From QKMZ01 sp012965515 (lineage in GTDB: Bacteria > Cyanobacteriota > Vampirovibrionia > Obscuribacterales > Obscuribacteraceae): a stretch of 64,000 bases of DNA. This document shows positions 27,877 through 36,355 of this stretch, in pieces. The notes below the pieces were generated by a model that was given only the letters and a program-made list of their open reading frames with translations, was not told the origin of the DNA and made no database searches. Each line of letters opens with the position of its first letter. The stretch's first letter is position 1. The translations under genes and the position numbers were made by a program. The DNA lies in assembly GCA_937879965.1 (NCBI GenBank), contig CALFMP010000038.1:1-64000 (forward strand). Direction: 5' to 3'.

Positions 27877-29982
27877 ATGGCGGCTGGAACTAACAGCGTC
27901 CTGGAATCGAAGTCGCGCGGGCTGGAGCCCGGCGTACGCTCACAGCTAAAGATTGTTCTTGCCGGCAACCCGAATGTTGGCAAATCAGTAATTTTCAACG
28001 CGCTCACTGGATTGAGCGCAGATGTCTCCAACTATCCCGGCACCACCATCGACATTGCGCGCGGCGCATTCGGCGAACACGAACTGGTCGATACCCCGGG
28101 GGTTTATGGAGTATCTAGCTTCAACGACGAAGAAAAAGCCGCTCGCAGGCTGATTGTCGATGCTGAACTGGTGGTGAATGTTGTTTCCGCGTTGAGTTTG
28201 GAACGCGACCTTTTCTTGACGCTGCAATTAATCGACATGGGCAAACCAATGCTCGTGGTCATCAATCAGTGGGATGAAGCGAAACATAGAGGTTTGTTGA
28301 TCGATACGGCAATACTGAGCGAAGCGCTCGGCGTGCCGGTCGTTACCTGTGTTGCTGTTCGAAAAGAAGGCATCGAAGCCATTGCCGCGAACCTTCATCA
28401 TGCGCGCAAAGGCAAATGTGATTCATCTCTGTCGCATTTACTCGCTCCATTTATCGAACGCAATTTTTCACCTGCGCACGCTCTTCTTATTCTTGAAGGT
28501 GATGTCCAGTCAATTGATGCGCACTCGCAAGCAATCACAACCATTCGGGCTGAACGCAATTTTTCTGCAACGACTGAACTTCAACCCGTCCAGCAGAACG
28601 AAAATCACCGTCAAGACATTTACCGTCGCAGACGGCAGAGAGTCAACGAAATTTCGGAAACGTGCGTCAAGTCTCTATCGAAGAAGAAAACATTCTCCAC
28701 AAAGCTAGGCAGACTGCTCCTTCACCCAGTCGCCGGAAGTGTTGCTGCTGCATTTGTTTGCTACATGATTTTCTATCAACTGCTCGGTGTTTTCGTAGCA
28801 GGAACAGTTGTAGAACTAACTGAAAAGAAAGGCATGAAGGTCTATTACGAGCCAGTAGTCAGACGCGTTGCCGCCAGCACGTTCCCGTGCACGATCACTA
28901 TCGACGACAAAAGATTCGACTTCCCACAAGGCACATTCGCGAATAACCTTGCCAGTGCAAAGCTTGACTCTGCTCTGAAATCAACTCCGCCAGCCGATGT
29001 GAAATACGACTTCTGGAGCCATCCTTCGGCGAAGGCGGTCTTGGGCAACATATTGGTCGGTGAATATGGCATGTTGACTCTGACCGTCACCTATTTGCTC
29101 GGTTTGCTTTTCCCGCTTGTACTCGGATTTTATTTCGGACTATCGATGCTTGAAGATTCTGGCTATCTACCGAGGCTTGCCGTGCTTGTAGACCGAGTCT
29201 TGAACAAAGTGGGCTTAAACGGTCGCGCAATTATTCCTCTAATTCTTGGGCTTGGTTGCGTGACGATGGCGACAATTACGACAAGACTCCTCAGCACACG
29301 CCGGGAAAAAATGATCGCTACTGCTTTGCTCGGGGTTGCGATTCCATGTTCTGCTCAGCTTGGTGTCGTGTCCGGCACACTGGCTCAAATAGGCGGTCTT
29401 TACGCTTGGGCAATTTATGGCGCTATTGTCACAAGCATTCTCGCCACTACAGGCGTCGCACTGAATATGGTGCTGCCAGGCAAGTCTGATGCTTTGATTA
29501 TGGACCTGCCTCCGATGCGACTGCCTCGCATGGATAATGTTCTGAAGAAAACCTGGTCTAAATCTTGGAACTTCCTCAAAGAAGCAACCAAGCCATTTTT
29601 CATCGCCGGATTTGCAGTCAGTGTTGCGCACATGACTGGATTGCTTTCATTATTCGTAAACGCTCTGCAACCAATCACGGTGGCATGGCTTCACCTGCCA
29701 TCCGATCCACGCATTGCCACGACATTCGTTCTCGGAATCGTTCGCCGTGACTTCGCATCGTTCGGATTGACAGAGGTTTCCATGACCGCAGCGCAGGCGC
29801 TTACCGCGATGATCGTCATCACGCTGTTCGTTCCTTGCATCGCTACCGTGGGCGTAATGACAAAGGAGCGCGGACCCAAAGTTGCATTCTCAATCTGGAT
29901 CGGCTCATGGATCGCCGCATTCCTAATCGGCGGCTTGCTCAGCACCGCCCTGCCGCCGGTATTTAAGTTATTGGGAATGTGA
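27877..29982 (+). CDS. feoB: Ferrous iron transporter B, variant gate-motif type
   Basis: 701 residues. The N-terminal GTPase has G1 GNPNVGKS (30-37), G2 NYPGTT, G3 DTPG (72-75) and G4 NQWD (130-133). The membrane part has two Gate regions. In place of the common GCNVPA it reads GLGCVTMATITTRLL, and in place of PFMSCSARLP it reads AIPCSAQLGVVSG. These variants define a FeoB-like branch that I recall from other phyla, so iron is likely but not certain as substrate. No feoA is adjacent. GGAGAGG lies directly before the ATG. The gene is convergent with hipA, 18 bp away. Confidence 0.87.
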   Translation: MAAGTNSVLESKSRGLEPGVRSQLKIVLAGNPNVGKSVIFNALTGLSADVSNYPGTTIDIARGAFGEHELVDTPGVYGVSSFNDEEKAARRLIVDAELVVNVVSALSLERDLFLTLQLIDMGKPMLVVINQWDEAKHRGLLIDTAILSEALGVPVVTCVAVRKEGIEAIAANLHHARKGKCDSSLSHLLAPFIERNFSPAHALLILEGDVQSIDAHSQAITTIRAERNFSATTELQPVQQNENHRQDIYRRRRQRVNEISETCVKSLSKKKTFSTKLGRLLLHPVAGSVAAAFVCYMIFYQLLGVFVAGTVVELTEKKGMKVYYEPVVRRVAASTFPCTITIDDKRFDFPQGTFANNLASAKLDSALKSTPPADVKYDFWSHPSAKAVLGNILVGEYGMLTLTVTYLLGLLFPLVLGFYFGLSMLEDSGYLPRLAVLVDRVLNKVGLNGRAIIPLILGLGCVTMATITTRLLSTRREKMIATALLGVAIPCSAQLGVVSGTLAQIGGLYAWAIYGAIVTSILATTGVALNMVLPGKSDALIMDLPPMRLPRMDNVLKKTWSKSWNFLKEATKPFFIAGFAVSVAHMTGLLSLFVNALQPITVAWLHLPSDPRIATTFVLGIVRRDFASFGLTEVSMTAAQALTAMIVITLFVPCIATVGVMTKERGPKVAFSIWIGSWIAAFLIGGLLSTALPPVFKLLGM

Positions 29983-30000
29983 AGCAACATCTATAGTTGC

Positions 30001-31248
30001 TCACACATTGAGTCGCGCTTCCATTTCTGTGCAGTTTGCCGTGATGATTTTTACTGCACGTTCGCACGCTGAATGCGACCGACCCTCTGACTGCATGTTT
30101 GAGAGTTCTTTTTCCGCGACTGATGGAAGCCTCGAATAAAGACTTCTTGCAATTCTTTTGAATGCTGGAAATGAGTAGCCAATGTCCTCACACAGTGTCC
30201 GCCACTGATGAGCAAATATCTCTTTAGGTTCATAGTAATCACCGATCTCCATCGCGAGTTCCTGTGAATAATCTGGAAATGCTGCTGTACAAACCAAGTC
30301 ATAGAGTGGAGCAAGAGTAATGACATTCTTACCGTGCAGCAAGGAAAAGTTTTTCCCATGAGCATCCAAATTACTTACGAGAAAATTAAAGACGACTGCG
30401 GTCAGCAGCTTTTGACGCGCCAGCGCTGGAACTGCAGTTTTGGTGAGTAAATGGAAGCAGTCCTTAAGTGATGGGCCTCCGTCTTCTTGATACTTTTTCT
30501 TGGAAGGAATAGCCATAGCTTGGCAGAAATCTTCTTGATGCACTCTCGTTAAGGATCTCTGACTGTCGCGTATACGGTCATACCGCTGCACCAGAAGATA
30601 AACAAGGTCTTCCGCCTCTCGTAGCTGCACCTCTGCGACATCGATTCCAAGGCTAGCTGCACTCTTCATGCAAAGATATTCGCAAAAGATCACTCCGGGC
30701 TCTTCGCGAAGATCAGGTTTTAGGATGTGCGTAGTAGGTCCGAACTTCGGTATTCCGATGCCTTCTGGAAGAACAGTCACCGCAGCTTTGTCTTGCACTC
30801 CAGCAAGTGAAAGCCTTATTCCTTTCACTTCGACAAAAAGAGGACGCCTCGGTAACTCTCGAATATGCTCTGCGAGTTCTTTCTCAGATAAAAGGTTTAC
30901 CTCTTCCATTCCTTCTGCGGGCACCGATTCACCACGACTTATGATCGATAATGCGCCCGCGCATTCTGCACCAATTGACCTCAATAGACTGAACGTATTA
31001 CCTTCACTTACACCAAATCTTTTCCCGATTGCTTTTCTTGCTGCGTCCCCTTCAGGAAGCAATCCACCGAAAAAAGCTTCACAGTGCTTGTGTCCGTATG
31101 ATTTCTCATGCAAAGGCATGCCTACCGAGACAGGACGAACGGCCGTGTCTGAGTATGTGAATGTCATCTCGTCGTCACGCTCCAGCTTCAAAGAGCCGGA
31201 AAGTTCGGAGTTCAAATACACATCTAATTCATCAATCATTTTGTTCAT
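30001..31248 (-). CDS. hipA: HipA-type serine/threonine kinase toxin
   Basis: 415 residues from the chosen ATG at 31248; a second ATG at 31239 is equally possible. Both overlap the end of hipB. The N-terminal subdomain is followed by GGLLPEGDA and by the Gly-rich loop LSLAGVQDKAAV. The catalytic motif NLDAHGKNFSLLH and the metal site LAPLYDLVCT are intact. HipA phosphorylates glutamyl-tRNA synthetase in E. coli and causes persistence; the target here is unknown. A GGAGG sits 15 nt before the first ATG. Some HipA-like proteins have other targets. Confidence 0.9.
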   Translation of the reverse strand: MNKMIDELDVYLNSELSGSLKLERDDEMTFTYSDTAVRPVSVGMPLHEKSYGHKHCEAFFGGLLPEGDAARKAIGKRFGVSEGNTFSLLRSIGAECAGALSIISRGESVPAEGMEEVNLLSEKELAEHIRELPRRPLFVEVKGIRLSLAGVQDKAAVTVLPEGIGIPKFGPTTHILKPDLREEPGVIFCEYLCMKSAASLGIDVAEVQLREAEDLVYLLVQRYDRIRDSQRSLTRVHQEDFCQAMAIPSKKKYQEDGGPSLKDCFHLLTKTAVPALARQKLLTAVVFNFLVSNLDAHGKNFSLLHGKNVITLAPLYDLVCTAAFPDYSQELAMEIGDYYEPKEIFAHQWRTLCEDIGYSFPAFKRIARSLYSRLPSVAEKELSNMQSEGRSHSACERAVKIITANCTEMEARLNV

Positions 31249-31465
31249 GTGCTGGAATATTGGCCTCCAATTCAATTCCAAGCATTTGCAAAACTTGAAA
31301 CGTTTTCCCTATCTCACATGTAGGCTTGGCCCGTTCCAAATCGCCAACAAAGCGTGGTCCTAAGTTAGATGCACCTGCTAAGTCTATTTGTGTCATCCCC
31401 AGGGATTTTCGATGCCTACGAATGAGGTCTGCTAAGTCATCGATCGAAAGAATCTTCTGTTTCAT
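31232..31465 (-). CDS. hipB: HipB-type antitoxin and autorepressor (XRE helix-turn-helix)
   Basis: 77 residues with one HTH domain: LADLIRRHRKSLGMTQIDLA followed by NLGPRFVGDLERAKPT. This XRE fold binds operator DNA and HipA. Its stop codon overlaps the hipA start by 8-17 bp, so the two are translationally coupled. Four related palindromes lie within 170 bp upstream, the nearest beginning only 15 bp from the ATG. Autorepression through them is therefore likely. Confidence 0.9.
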   Translation of the reverse strand: MKQKILSIDDLADLIRRHRKSLGMTQIDLAGASNLGPRFVGDLERAKPTCEIGKTFQVLQMLGIELEANIPAHEQND

Positions 31466-31479
31466 TGCTTCTACTCACA

Positions 31480-31493
31480 TTCCCGTACGGTAA
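31480..31493. promoter_or_regulatory. hipBA operator-like palindrome O1
   Basis: TTCCCGTACGGTAA, an imperfect copy of TTCCCGNNCGGGAA. It is the site nearest the hipB ATG. Confidence 0.7.
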
Positions 31494-31529
31494 GAATAAC
31501 AGAAATTTGAAGCATATACGATGGAAATC

Positions 31530-31543
31530 TTCCCGCTCGGGAA
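31530..31543. promoter_or_regulatory. hipBA operator-like palindrome O2
   Basis: TTCCCGCTCGGGAA, a full match to the consensus. Its centre lies 50 bp from O1. Confidence 0.75.
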
Positions 31544-31565
31544 TCGAGGAATCAATCTTCGAGTC

Positions 31566-31580
31566 ATCCCGTACGGGAAT
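31566..31580. promoter_or_regulatory. hipBA operator-like palindrome O3
   Basis: ATCCCGTACGGGAAT, matching the consensus except for one outer base. Its centre lies 36 bp from O2. Confidence 0.75.
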
Positions 31581-31615
31581 ATTCATCAATAAAAATGTTG
31601 CTCCCACACCAATAT

Positions 31616-31631
31616 CTTCCCGCACGGGAAG
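31616..31631. promoter_or_regulatory. hipBA operator-like palindrome O4
   Basis: CTTCCCGCACGGGAAG, a full match to the consensus. Its centre lies 51 bp from O3. Confidence 0.75.
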
Positions 31632-31664
31632 ACCTGAAGAAAAGTATGGTCGCAAAAAACCCTT

Positions 31665-31680
31665 GCACCAAATGTGGTGC
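31665..31680. repeat. GCACCA/TGGTGC palindrome
   Basis: GCACCAAATGTGGTGC, preceded by CCTT as in the copy at 40296. It lies upstream of the hipBA operators. See the other copies at 40296 and 54202. Confidence 0.45.
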
Positions 31681-31773
31681 GCCAAAGAACTAATATCCAG
31701 CTATCAAACGACCAAGAATAGGCCCGGTATCGCCTTAGGTGTCATTCGCACCTAAAATCCCATCACCCTATTC

Positions 31774-32361
31774 CTAAACCTTCCGCAAAATCTTTGTTGC
31801 TTCAGCATCTATCGGCTGCGCTTCATCGCGCCTGTTCAGCGCCTTTAGTGCGTTCGCCACACGCTGTAATGTCCACGCGTACTCACGCGTTTCCTGCAAT
31901 CGCAAATCTGCCAAAATCAAACGCGCTTCCTTGTAGTGCCCAAGCGAGTCGTCATACTTGCGCATGTACATCTGATGGTCACCATAGAAACACAGCGTTT
32001 CTGCATACGCATGGGACTTGAGTTGGTCTTTGTTTTCGTACGTTTTCATTGCCGCCACGTATAGCGGTTCGGCCTCATCGAACCGTTTCAGCGCATCGTA
32101 CACTCGCGCGAGATTTTTCCTAGTGTTCGCAACCTCTAAATTGTCGTGCCCAAGTACGAGTTCCTGAACCCACAGCGCGCGTTTAGTCGGCTCCAACGCT
32201 TTATCCGGATGCCCGGAGTAATACATCGAACACCCCACACTATCGAAATATACGAACAGGCACATCCCCGCAAACAGGAAAAATGTCACGGCAAGTGCCT
32301 TCACAAAAATCGTTTTCCCCAACGACTTCGAAGCTTTTGGCTGCTCTTCAATAACAGGCAT
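31774..32361 (-). CDS. Membrane-anchored TPR protein
   Basis: 195 residues. One N-terminal membrane segment (TIFVKALAVTFFLFAGMCLF, about 17-37) is followed by tetratricopeptide-like helices: LEVANTRKNLARVYDALKRF, YAETLCFYGDHQMYMRKYDD and YAWTLQRVANALKALNRRDE. TPR units act as protein-binding scaffolds. The repeats resemble kinesin-light-chain-type TPRs (NLARVYDALKRFDEAEPLY). The gene stands alone between hipBA and the tRNA. I cannot name a partner. Confidence 0.8.
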   Translation of the reverse strand: MPVIEEQPKASKSLGKTIFVKALAVTFFLFAGMCLFVYFDSVGCSMYYSGHPDKALEPTKRALWVQELVLGHDNLEVANTRKNLARVYDALKRFDEAEPLYVAAMKTYENKDQLKSHAYAETLCFYGDHQMYMRKYDDSLGHYKEARLILADLRLQETREYAWTLQRVANALKALNRRDEAQPIDAEATKILRKV

Positions 32362-32577
32362 AGGAAGACGTCACCTGACGAGAGATGGGCAAAGTTATGG
32401 TGCACGGGTTCCCTACCCTTGATTATCTCATCGCCCGCGCCGCCTGCCTATGCCCCGAGAAGGCAATATATGCGGCTGCGAAACCCTTTGTGAAGCGCCG
32501 AAAGCCCCAAAGACTAACCATCGCGGGCGCCGTGATAATATATGAATTCTCCGGGCACCGTTGTCCCGCTACGCCGT

Positions 32578-32654
32578 GGCAGGCGTCGCCAAGAGGTTAA
32601 GGCACTGGATTGTGGTTCCAGTATTCGGGGGTTCGATTCCCCTCGTCTGCCCCA
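32578..32654 (+). tRNA. tRNA-His (GTG)
   Basis: A full cloverleaf can be drawn. The extra G(-1) at 32578 pairs with C73 at 32651, a hallmark of tRNA-His, and CCA is encoded (32652-32654). The acceptor stem is GCAGGCG/CGTCTGC. The D stem is GCC/GGC and the anticodon stem CTGGA/TCCAG. The loop TTGTGGT carries GTG at 32612-32614. The T arm is GGGGG-TTCGATT-CCCCT. Confidence 0.97.
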
Positions 32655-32663
32655 TTTATTTTG

Positions 32664-32698
32664 AAAGCCTCGCTATGCGGGGCTTTTCTGTTTTTTTT
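32664..32698 (+). terminator. Intrinsic terminator of tRNA-His
   Basis: AAAGCCTCGC-TAT-GCGGGGCTTT forms a ten-pair stem with one G-T pair, followed by TCTG and eight T. It begins 10 nt after the tRNA. Confidence 0.88.
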
Positions 32699-32762
32699 CC
32701 GGAAGGAAACATTTGCTAATCTCCATATATGGGAATGACTACCCCTAGAGCGAGATGACAGA

Positions 32763-33743
32763 TTGAACGAGCTACACATTATTTTGATCACAATGGGAGT
32801 TACTACAACTCTCGTTTTTCTGTCTGCAGTGATTGGCATTAGATGGATAGTTCGACGCGGATGGAAAGACAAAGAGGCCACTCCAACACCCATCGGGTTC
32901 GGCATTCTCACTGGCGGCGCAGCTGTCGTTCTCTGCTTCCTCTACGCGCTATTTGTTGAACCGTATTGGCTTGATGTTACTCACATAAAACTCCAGTCAG
33001 CCAAAATTCCGTCGGGCTCGAAAGGCATCCGCATCGCGCACATCTCCGACATTCATTCAGACCCGCAAGCGCGCCTGGAAGAGAAGCTACCCTCGATAAT
33101 CGCTGATGAAAAACCGGACCTAATAGTCTTGACGGGAGACTGCATCAACAGTCCTGAAGGACTTCCGATATTCAAAAAATTCATCGCGGAAGTAAGCAAA
33201 GTGGCACCAACGTTTGTCGTGAAGGGCAATTGGGATGCGTGGTACTGGGACAAACTGGACCTTTTCTCGGGTTCATCCGCGATCCAGTTGCACGGGAAGC
33301 AGGAGCTATCGCCAAACGGTATTCCTGTCACGATTGTCGGCTTTCCTGTAAACGAAGGGCGAGACCCAAACCCAGCAGGTGGGATCAAAGCACTCGAAAA
33401 GACTCTGCGGACGACCGCATCTGACGGCAACTTTTCGATTCTCCTGTATCACTATCCGGATTTGATTGAAGAAGCAGCAAAGAACAATATCGACCTCTAC
33501 TGCGCAGGGCACACACACGGAGGTCAAGTCCGGCTGCCATTCTACGGCGCACTCGTTACCCTCTCAAAGTTTGGAAAGAAGTATGAGGCTGGGCTCTACA
33601 AAGTGCAAAACACTGCATTGAATGTGAACAGAGGTCTGGGAATGGAAGGCAGTATTGCCCCACGCATTCGCTTTCTGTGCAGACCGGAGTTGACGATCAT
33701 TGATGTCGAACCTGCCAAACAGAACCAACAAGTTTCCAATTAA
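32763..33743 (+). CDS. Membrane-anchored metallophosphoesterase (YkuE-like)
   Basis: 326 residues if the TTG at 32763 is used; GAGCGAG lies upstream. ATG at 32793 would still leave most of the first membrane segment. Two N-terminal membrane segments (about 6-25 and 46-66) precede the phosphoesterase domain. The metal motifs are intact: HISDIHSD, LTGDCIN, KGNWD (Trp in place of the usual His), YHYPD and GHTHGGQV. The family hydrolyses phosphate esters, for example UDP-diacylglucosamine or lipid pyrophosphates; the substrate here is unknown. The active site should face the periplasm or outer side if the segments insert normally. Confidence 0.87.
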   Translation: MNELHIILITMGVTTTLVFLSAVIGIRWIVRRGWKDKEATPTPIGFGILTGGAAVVLCFLYALFVEPYWLDVTHIKLQSAKIPSGSKGIRIAHISDIHSDPQARLEEKLPSIIADEKPDLIVLTGDCINSPEGLPIFKKFIAEVSKVAPTFVVKGNWDAWYWDKLDLFSGSSAIQLHGKQELSPNGIPVTIVGFPVNEGRDPNPAGGIKALEKTLRTTASDGNFSILLYHYPDLIEEAAKNNIDLYCAGHTHGGQVRLPFYGALVTLSKFGKKYEAGLYKVQNTALNVNRGLGMEGSIAPRIRFLCRPELTIIDVEPAKQNQQVSN

Positions 33744-33776
33744 AATTTCAATGATGCCTTTGTAACGACAATGACG

Positions 33777-33940
33777 CGTCGATTGCGACGGCGCTGGAAA
33801 CACAGGCATAGAAATGCGGGCGAGCCGCCCGCGGTCCCAGGGCGCATGCAATGCGCAGCTACGCATTCGCTGAATAGGTCGTCCCGAAAGCGCGCAAGGC
33901 CCCCACAATAAAAGCGGGCGATGCATGGCATTGCCCCTAC
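33777..33940. repeat. Cluster of short extragenic palindromes
   Basis: At least four palindromes lie between two convergent genes: CGTCGATTGCGACG (33777-33790), GCGGGCGAGCCGCCCGC (33816-33832), GGGCGCATGCAATGCGC (33840-33856) and GGGCGATGCATGGCATTGCCC followed by CTAC (33916-33940). The last two recur at 34743 and 52439-52500. Confidence 0.75.
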
Positions 33941-33941
33941 A

Positions 33942-34625
33942 TTATTCTGGGGTTCGGAGACGGTAGCCGACGCGGCGCATTGTCTGAATCATTGAGAAAT
34001 CCTCGTCGAGTCCGGCGTCAATTACCTGGCGAATGCGCTTCATTGATGTTCGCACGGCTTCAGATGTTGCGTCCTTGTTCTCCTTCCAAACCTGCGCTAA
34101 AAGTGCGTCGGAACTAAAGATTTCACCTGGATGCCGCATCAAAAATTCGAGCAGCTCGAAGTCTTTGGGCAGGAGGTGCGCTTCCTTGCCGGCTTTAAAG
34201 ACCAAGTGTTTCTGCGGGTCGAGTTCCACATCGCCAATCTTGAGAGTGGCAGAAACAAAAGTTGCCGGTCGCCGCGCCAGCGCTTTGACGCGCATCCCCA
34301 GCTCGCGGATGTTAAACGGTTTCGTCAAATAATCGTCGGCACCCGAATCGAATCCTGTTTCTTTATCAACCACCTGACCTTTTCCAGTCAGCAGCAAAAC
34401 GGGTGTGACGCCTGAATTTTCACGGTGACTGCGCAAAATATCAATACCGGAAAGTCCTGGCAAATCCCAGTCGAGAATGGCGACATCATACTTGCCGGAA
34501 TTCAAAAACTCGCAGCCCTGATTGCCCTCGTAAGCAATGTCGAGCTCAAAGTTTTGAGCCTCCAACCACTCGCGAATAACCGAGGTCAAATCCCGATCGT
34601 CTTCCACCAGAAGGACCTTTGCCAC
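33942..34625 (-). CDS. OmpR/PhoB-family response regulator
   Basis: 227 residues from GTG at 34625, chosen because GGAGG lies 6 nt upstream and the receiver domain starts at once (VAKVLLVEDD). A longer frame to 34718 adds 31 residues unlike any receiver. The phosphoacceptor is the Asp in ILDWDLPG; the conserved Lys is in LTKPFN. The C-terminal winged helix (LLPKDFELLEFLMRHPGEIF) binds DNA. It is divergent from a histidine kinase gene 190 bp away and is probably its partner. Confidence 0.9.
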   Translation of the reverse strand: MAKVLLVEDDRDLTSVIREWLEAQNFELDIAYEGNQGCEFLNSGKYDVAILDWDLPGLSGIDILRSHRENSGVTPVLLLTGKGQVVDKETGFDSGADDYLTKPFNIRELGMRVKALARRPATFVSATLKIGDVELDPQKHLVFKAGKEAHLLPKDFELLEFLMRHPGEIFSSDALLAQVWKENKDATSEAVRTSMKRIRQVIDAGLDEDFSMIQTMRRVGYRLRTPE

Positions 34626-34742
34626 CGACTGCCTCCGACATACCGTTTCGAACAATATTCCCGCTGACTGCACTGTGAATCCCCTTTGAAAACACCAGAC
34701 CATTGTCATCACTGCCATTGCTATGATTGCGTTAGCTAAACA

Positions 34743-34767
34743 GGGCGATGCATGGCATCGCCCCTAC
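34743..34767. repeat. Extragenic palindrome in the regulator/kinase intergenic region
   Basis: GGGCGATGCATGGCATCGCCC followed by CTAC. It is near-identical to the copy at 33916. The open frame of the kinase runs through it, which argues for a kinase start downstream. Confidence 0.8.
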
Positions 34768-34815
34768 GGAAAAAAACAGGGCATCGACCCAACAGTTAAC
34801 AAATCCGGGGTCAAC

Positions 34816-36285
34816 TTGAGACTCTCCCTCACTCGTCAAGCTCTGCTGCTGGTAGCAATACCGCTTTGCTTCGAGATTGCTTGCGTTGGCATGCTGCTTC
34901 ATGCGCAGAGGGAAGCTGAGATGGAAGCAGCACGAGCCGTTAAAGCCCGGCGCATTGCTGACTGCATAACCAGACTGAACAATCAGTTCTACAAATCCTG
35001 GGAAGCGGTAATGAGTTTCAAACAAAATTGGCTCAGGCATCGCAGAATCGATCTTTCTTTTAGAAATGAATTCGGGCCGATCAAAGAAAACTACAAAGAG
35101 CTGATTGCACTCACCGACGATCAAAAGACGGTGCAAGGCAACATAACTTCTTCGATGAATCAGCTCGATGAGGCGGATCGCATTGTCGCCGAGGCTGCGC
35201 GCGATGTTGAAGCGGGAAAAGTGGAAGAAGTTCTGGAAACGCACGCGGCGAAAATGGCTCGCTTGAAGCAAATATTCAGAACATGCATGTCGCACGAGAT
35301 GACTATATTTGCACAACACGAGAAAGATGTCGCCGACAGCAGTCACACACGGCAGGCAGAACTGAGACAGCAAATTGTTGTCTACGCAGTTCTTGCAGTT
35401 GTCTTCAGCATTTTGTTTAGCGCCGCTATTGCCGCCTTCGTCGTAAAGCGCATCACATCGCGCATCGGAGTGGTCAACGATAACGCTTTTCGCCTGGGCG
35501 CCGATCAACCATTGCATCCACCAATGAAAGGCAACGACGAAATTGCGCAGCTCGACAATATGTTCCATCGCATGGCGGATGAAATTCAGGAAACCGCACG
35601 AACTAAAGAAGATATGGTCAATATGTTGACGCATGATTTGCGTACTCCGCTGACCTCGATTCAGGGCTGTTTTACGATGCTCGACGAAGGAATGCTCGGC
35701 ACATTGAATGAACGCGGCGAGTCAATGGTGAAACTGGCTGACAGAAATAGCATGCGCATGATGAACCTCATTAACGATCTGCTCGACGTTCAAAAAATCA
35801 AGTCCGGCATGATGACGATTGAGACTGAAGACGTAGAGCTCTCCACTGTATTTAAAGAAGTGCGTCTCAATTTCGAAGATTGGATGAAAGAGCATGATCT
35901 AAAAATGGAAGTGGAGGAAACTGACCTATGCGTGAAGGCTGATGCTGAAAAGCTTTCGCGTGTGTTGTACAACCTCGTTGGAAACGCTTTCAAGTTCTCG
36001 CCAAAGGGCGCAACGATAAAAATGTCTGCGCAAAAGGTTGGAAACGTTGCTCAAGTATCAGTCAAGGATGAAGGGCGAGGCATTCCAAAAGAAGCACAGA
36101 AAACTATCTTCGATCGCTTTCAACAAGTGAAAAACGACGGTGAAAGTAAGGGCGGAAGCGGGCTCGGGCTAGCTATCTGTCAGATGATTGTGGAATTGCA
36201 CGGCGGCAAAATTTGGGTAGAAAGCGAACCAGGGAAGGGGAGCGTTTTTACTTTCACGCTCCCTCTTTCTGGGCGCATCACGTAA
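34816..36285 (+). CDS. Sensor histidine kinase with HAMP-like region
   Basis: 489 residues from TTG at 34816. The frame is open back to 34723, but that part is encoded by a palindromic repeat, so I chose the later start; the choice is uncertain. Membrane segment 1 (ALLLVAIPLCFEIACVGMLL) and segment 2 (IVVYAVLAVVFSILFSAAIA) flank a helical sensor domain of about 180 residues resembling CHASE3-type four-helix sensors. A HAMP-like stretch precedes the H box, THDLRTPLTSIQG. N box NLVGNAFKFSP, G1 DEGRGIP and G2 GGSGLGLAI are intact. It probably signals to the divergent regulator at 33942-34625. Confidence 0.9.
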   Translation: MRLSLTRQALLLVAIPLCFEIACVGMLLHAQREAEMEAARAVKARRIADCITRLNNQFYKSWEAVMSFKQNWLRHRRIDLSFRNEFGPIKENYKELIALTDDQKTVQGNITSSMNQLDEADRIVAEAARDVEAGKVEEVLETHAAKMARLKQIFRTCMSHEMTIFAQHEKDVADSSHTRQAELRQQIVVYAVLAVVFSILFSAAIAAFVVKRITSRIGVVNDNAFRLGADQPLHPPMKGNDEIAQLDNMFHRMADEIQETARTKEDMVNMLTHDLRTPLTSIQGCFTMLDEGMLGTLNERGESMVKLADRNSMRMMNLINDLLDVQKIKSGMMTIETEDVELSTVFKEVRLNFEDWMKEHDLKMEVEETDLCVKADAEKLSRVLYNLVGNAFKFSPKGATIKMSAQKVGNVAQVSVKDEGRGIPKEAQKTIFDRFQQVKNDGESKGGSGLGLAICQMIVELHGGKIWVESEPGKGSVFTFTLPLSGRIT

Positions 36286-36321
36286 CTTTTCAATATGATT
36301 ATCCTTGAGGGAACTTTTCGA

Positions 36322-36339
36322 GGGCGCATACCATGCGCC
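36322..36339. repeat. Extragenic palindrome
   Basis: GGGCGCATACCATGCGCC lies between the convergent kinase and hypothetical genes. It is related to the GGGCGCATGCAATGCGC type at 33840. Confidence 0.6.
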
Positions 36340-36355
36340 ACCACGTGCTGCTTCA

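Noticed and set aside
31437..31685. 82-residue minus frame covering the hipBA operators
   Set aside because: Its sequence (repeated PVRED, PEREDF) is just the operator palindromes translated, and it overlaps hipB in another frame.
33740..33931. Minus-strand small frames in the palindrome cluster
   Set aside because: They are made of extragenic palindromes and lack ribosome sites.
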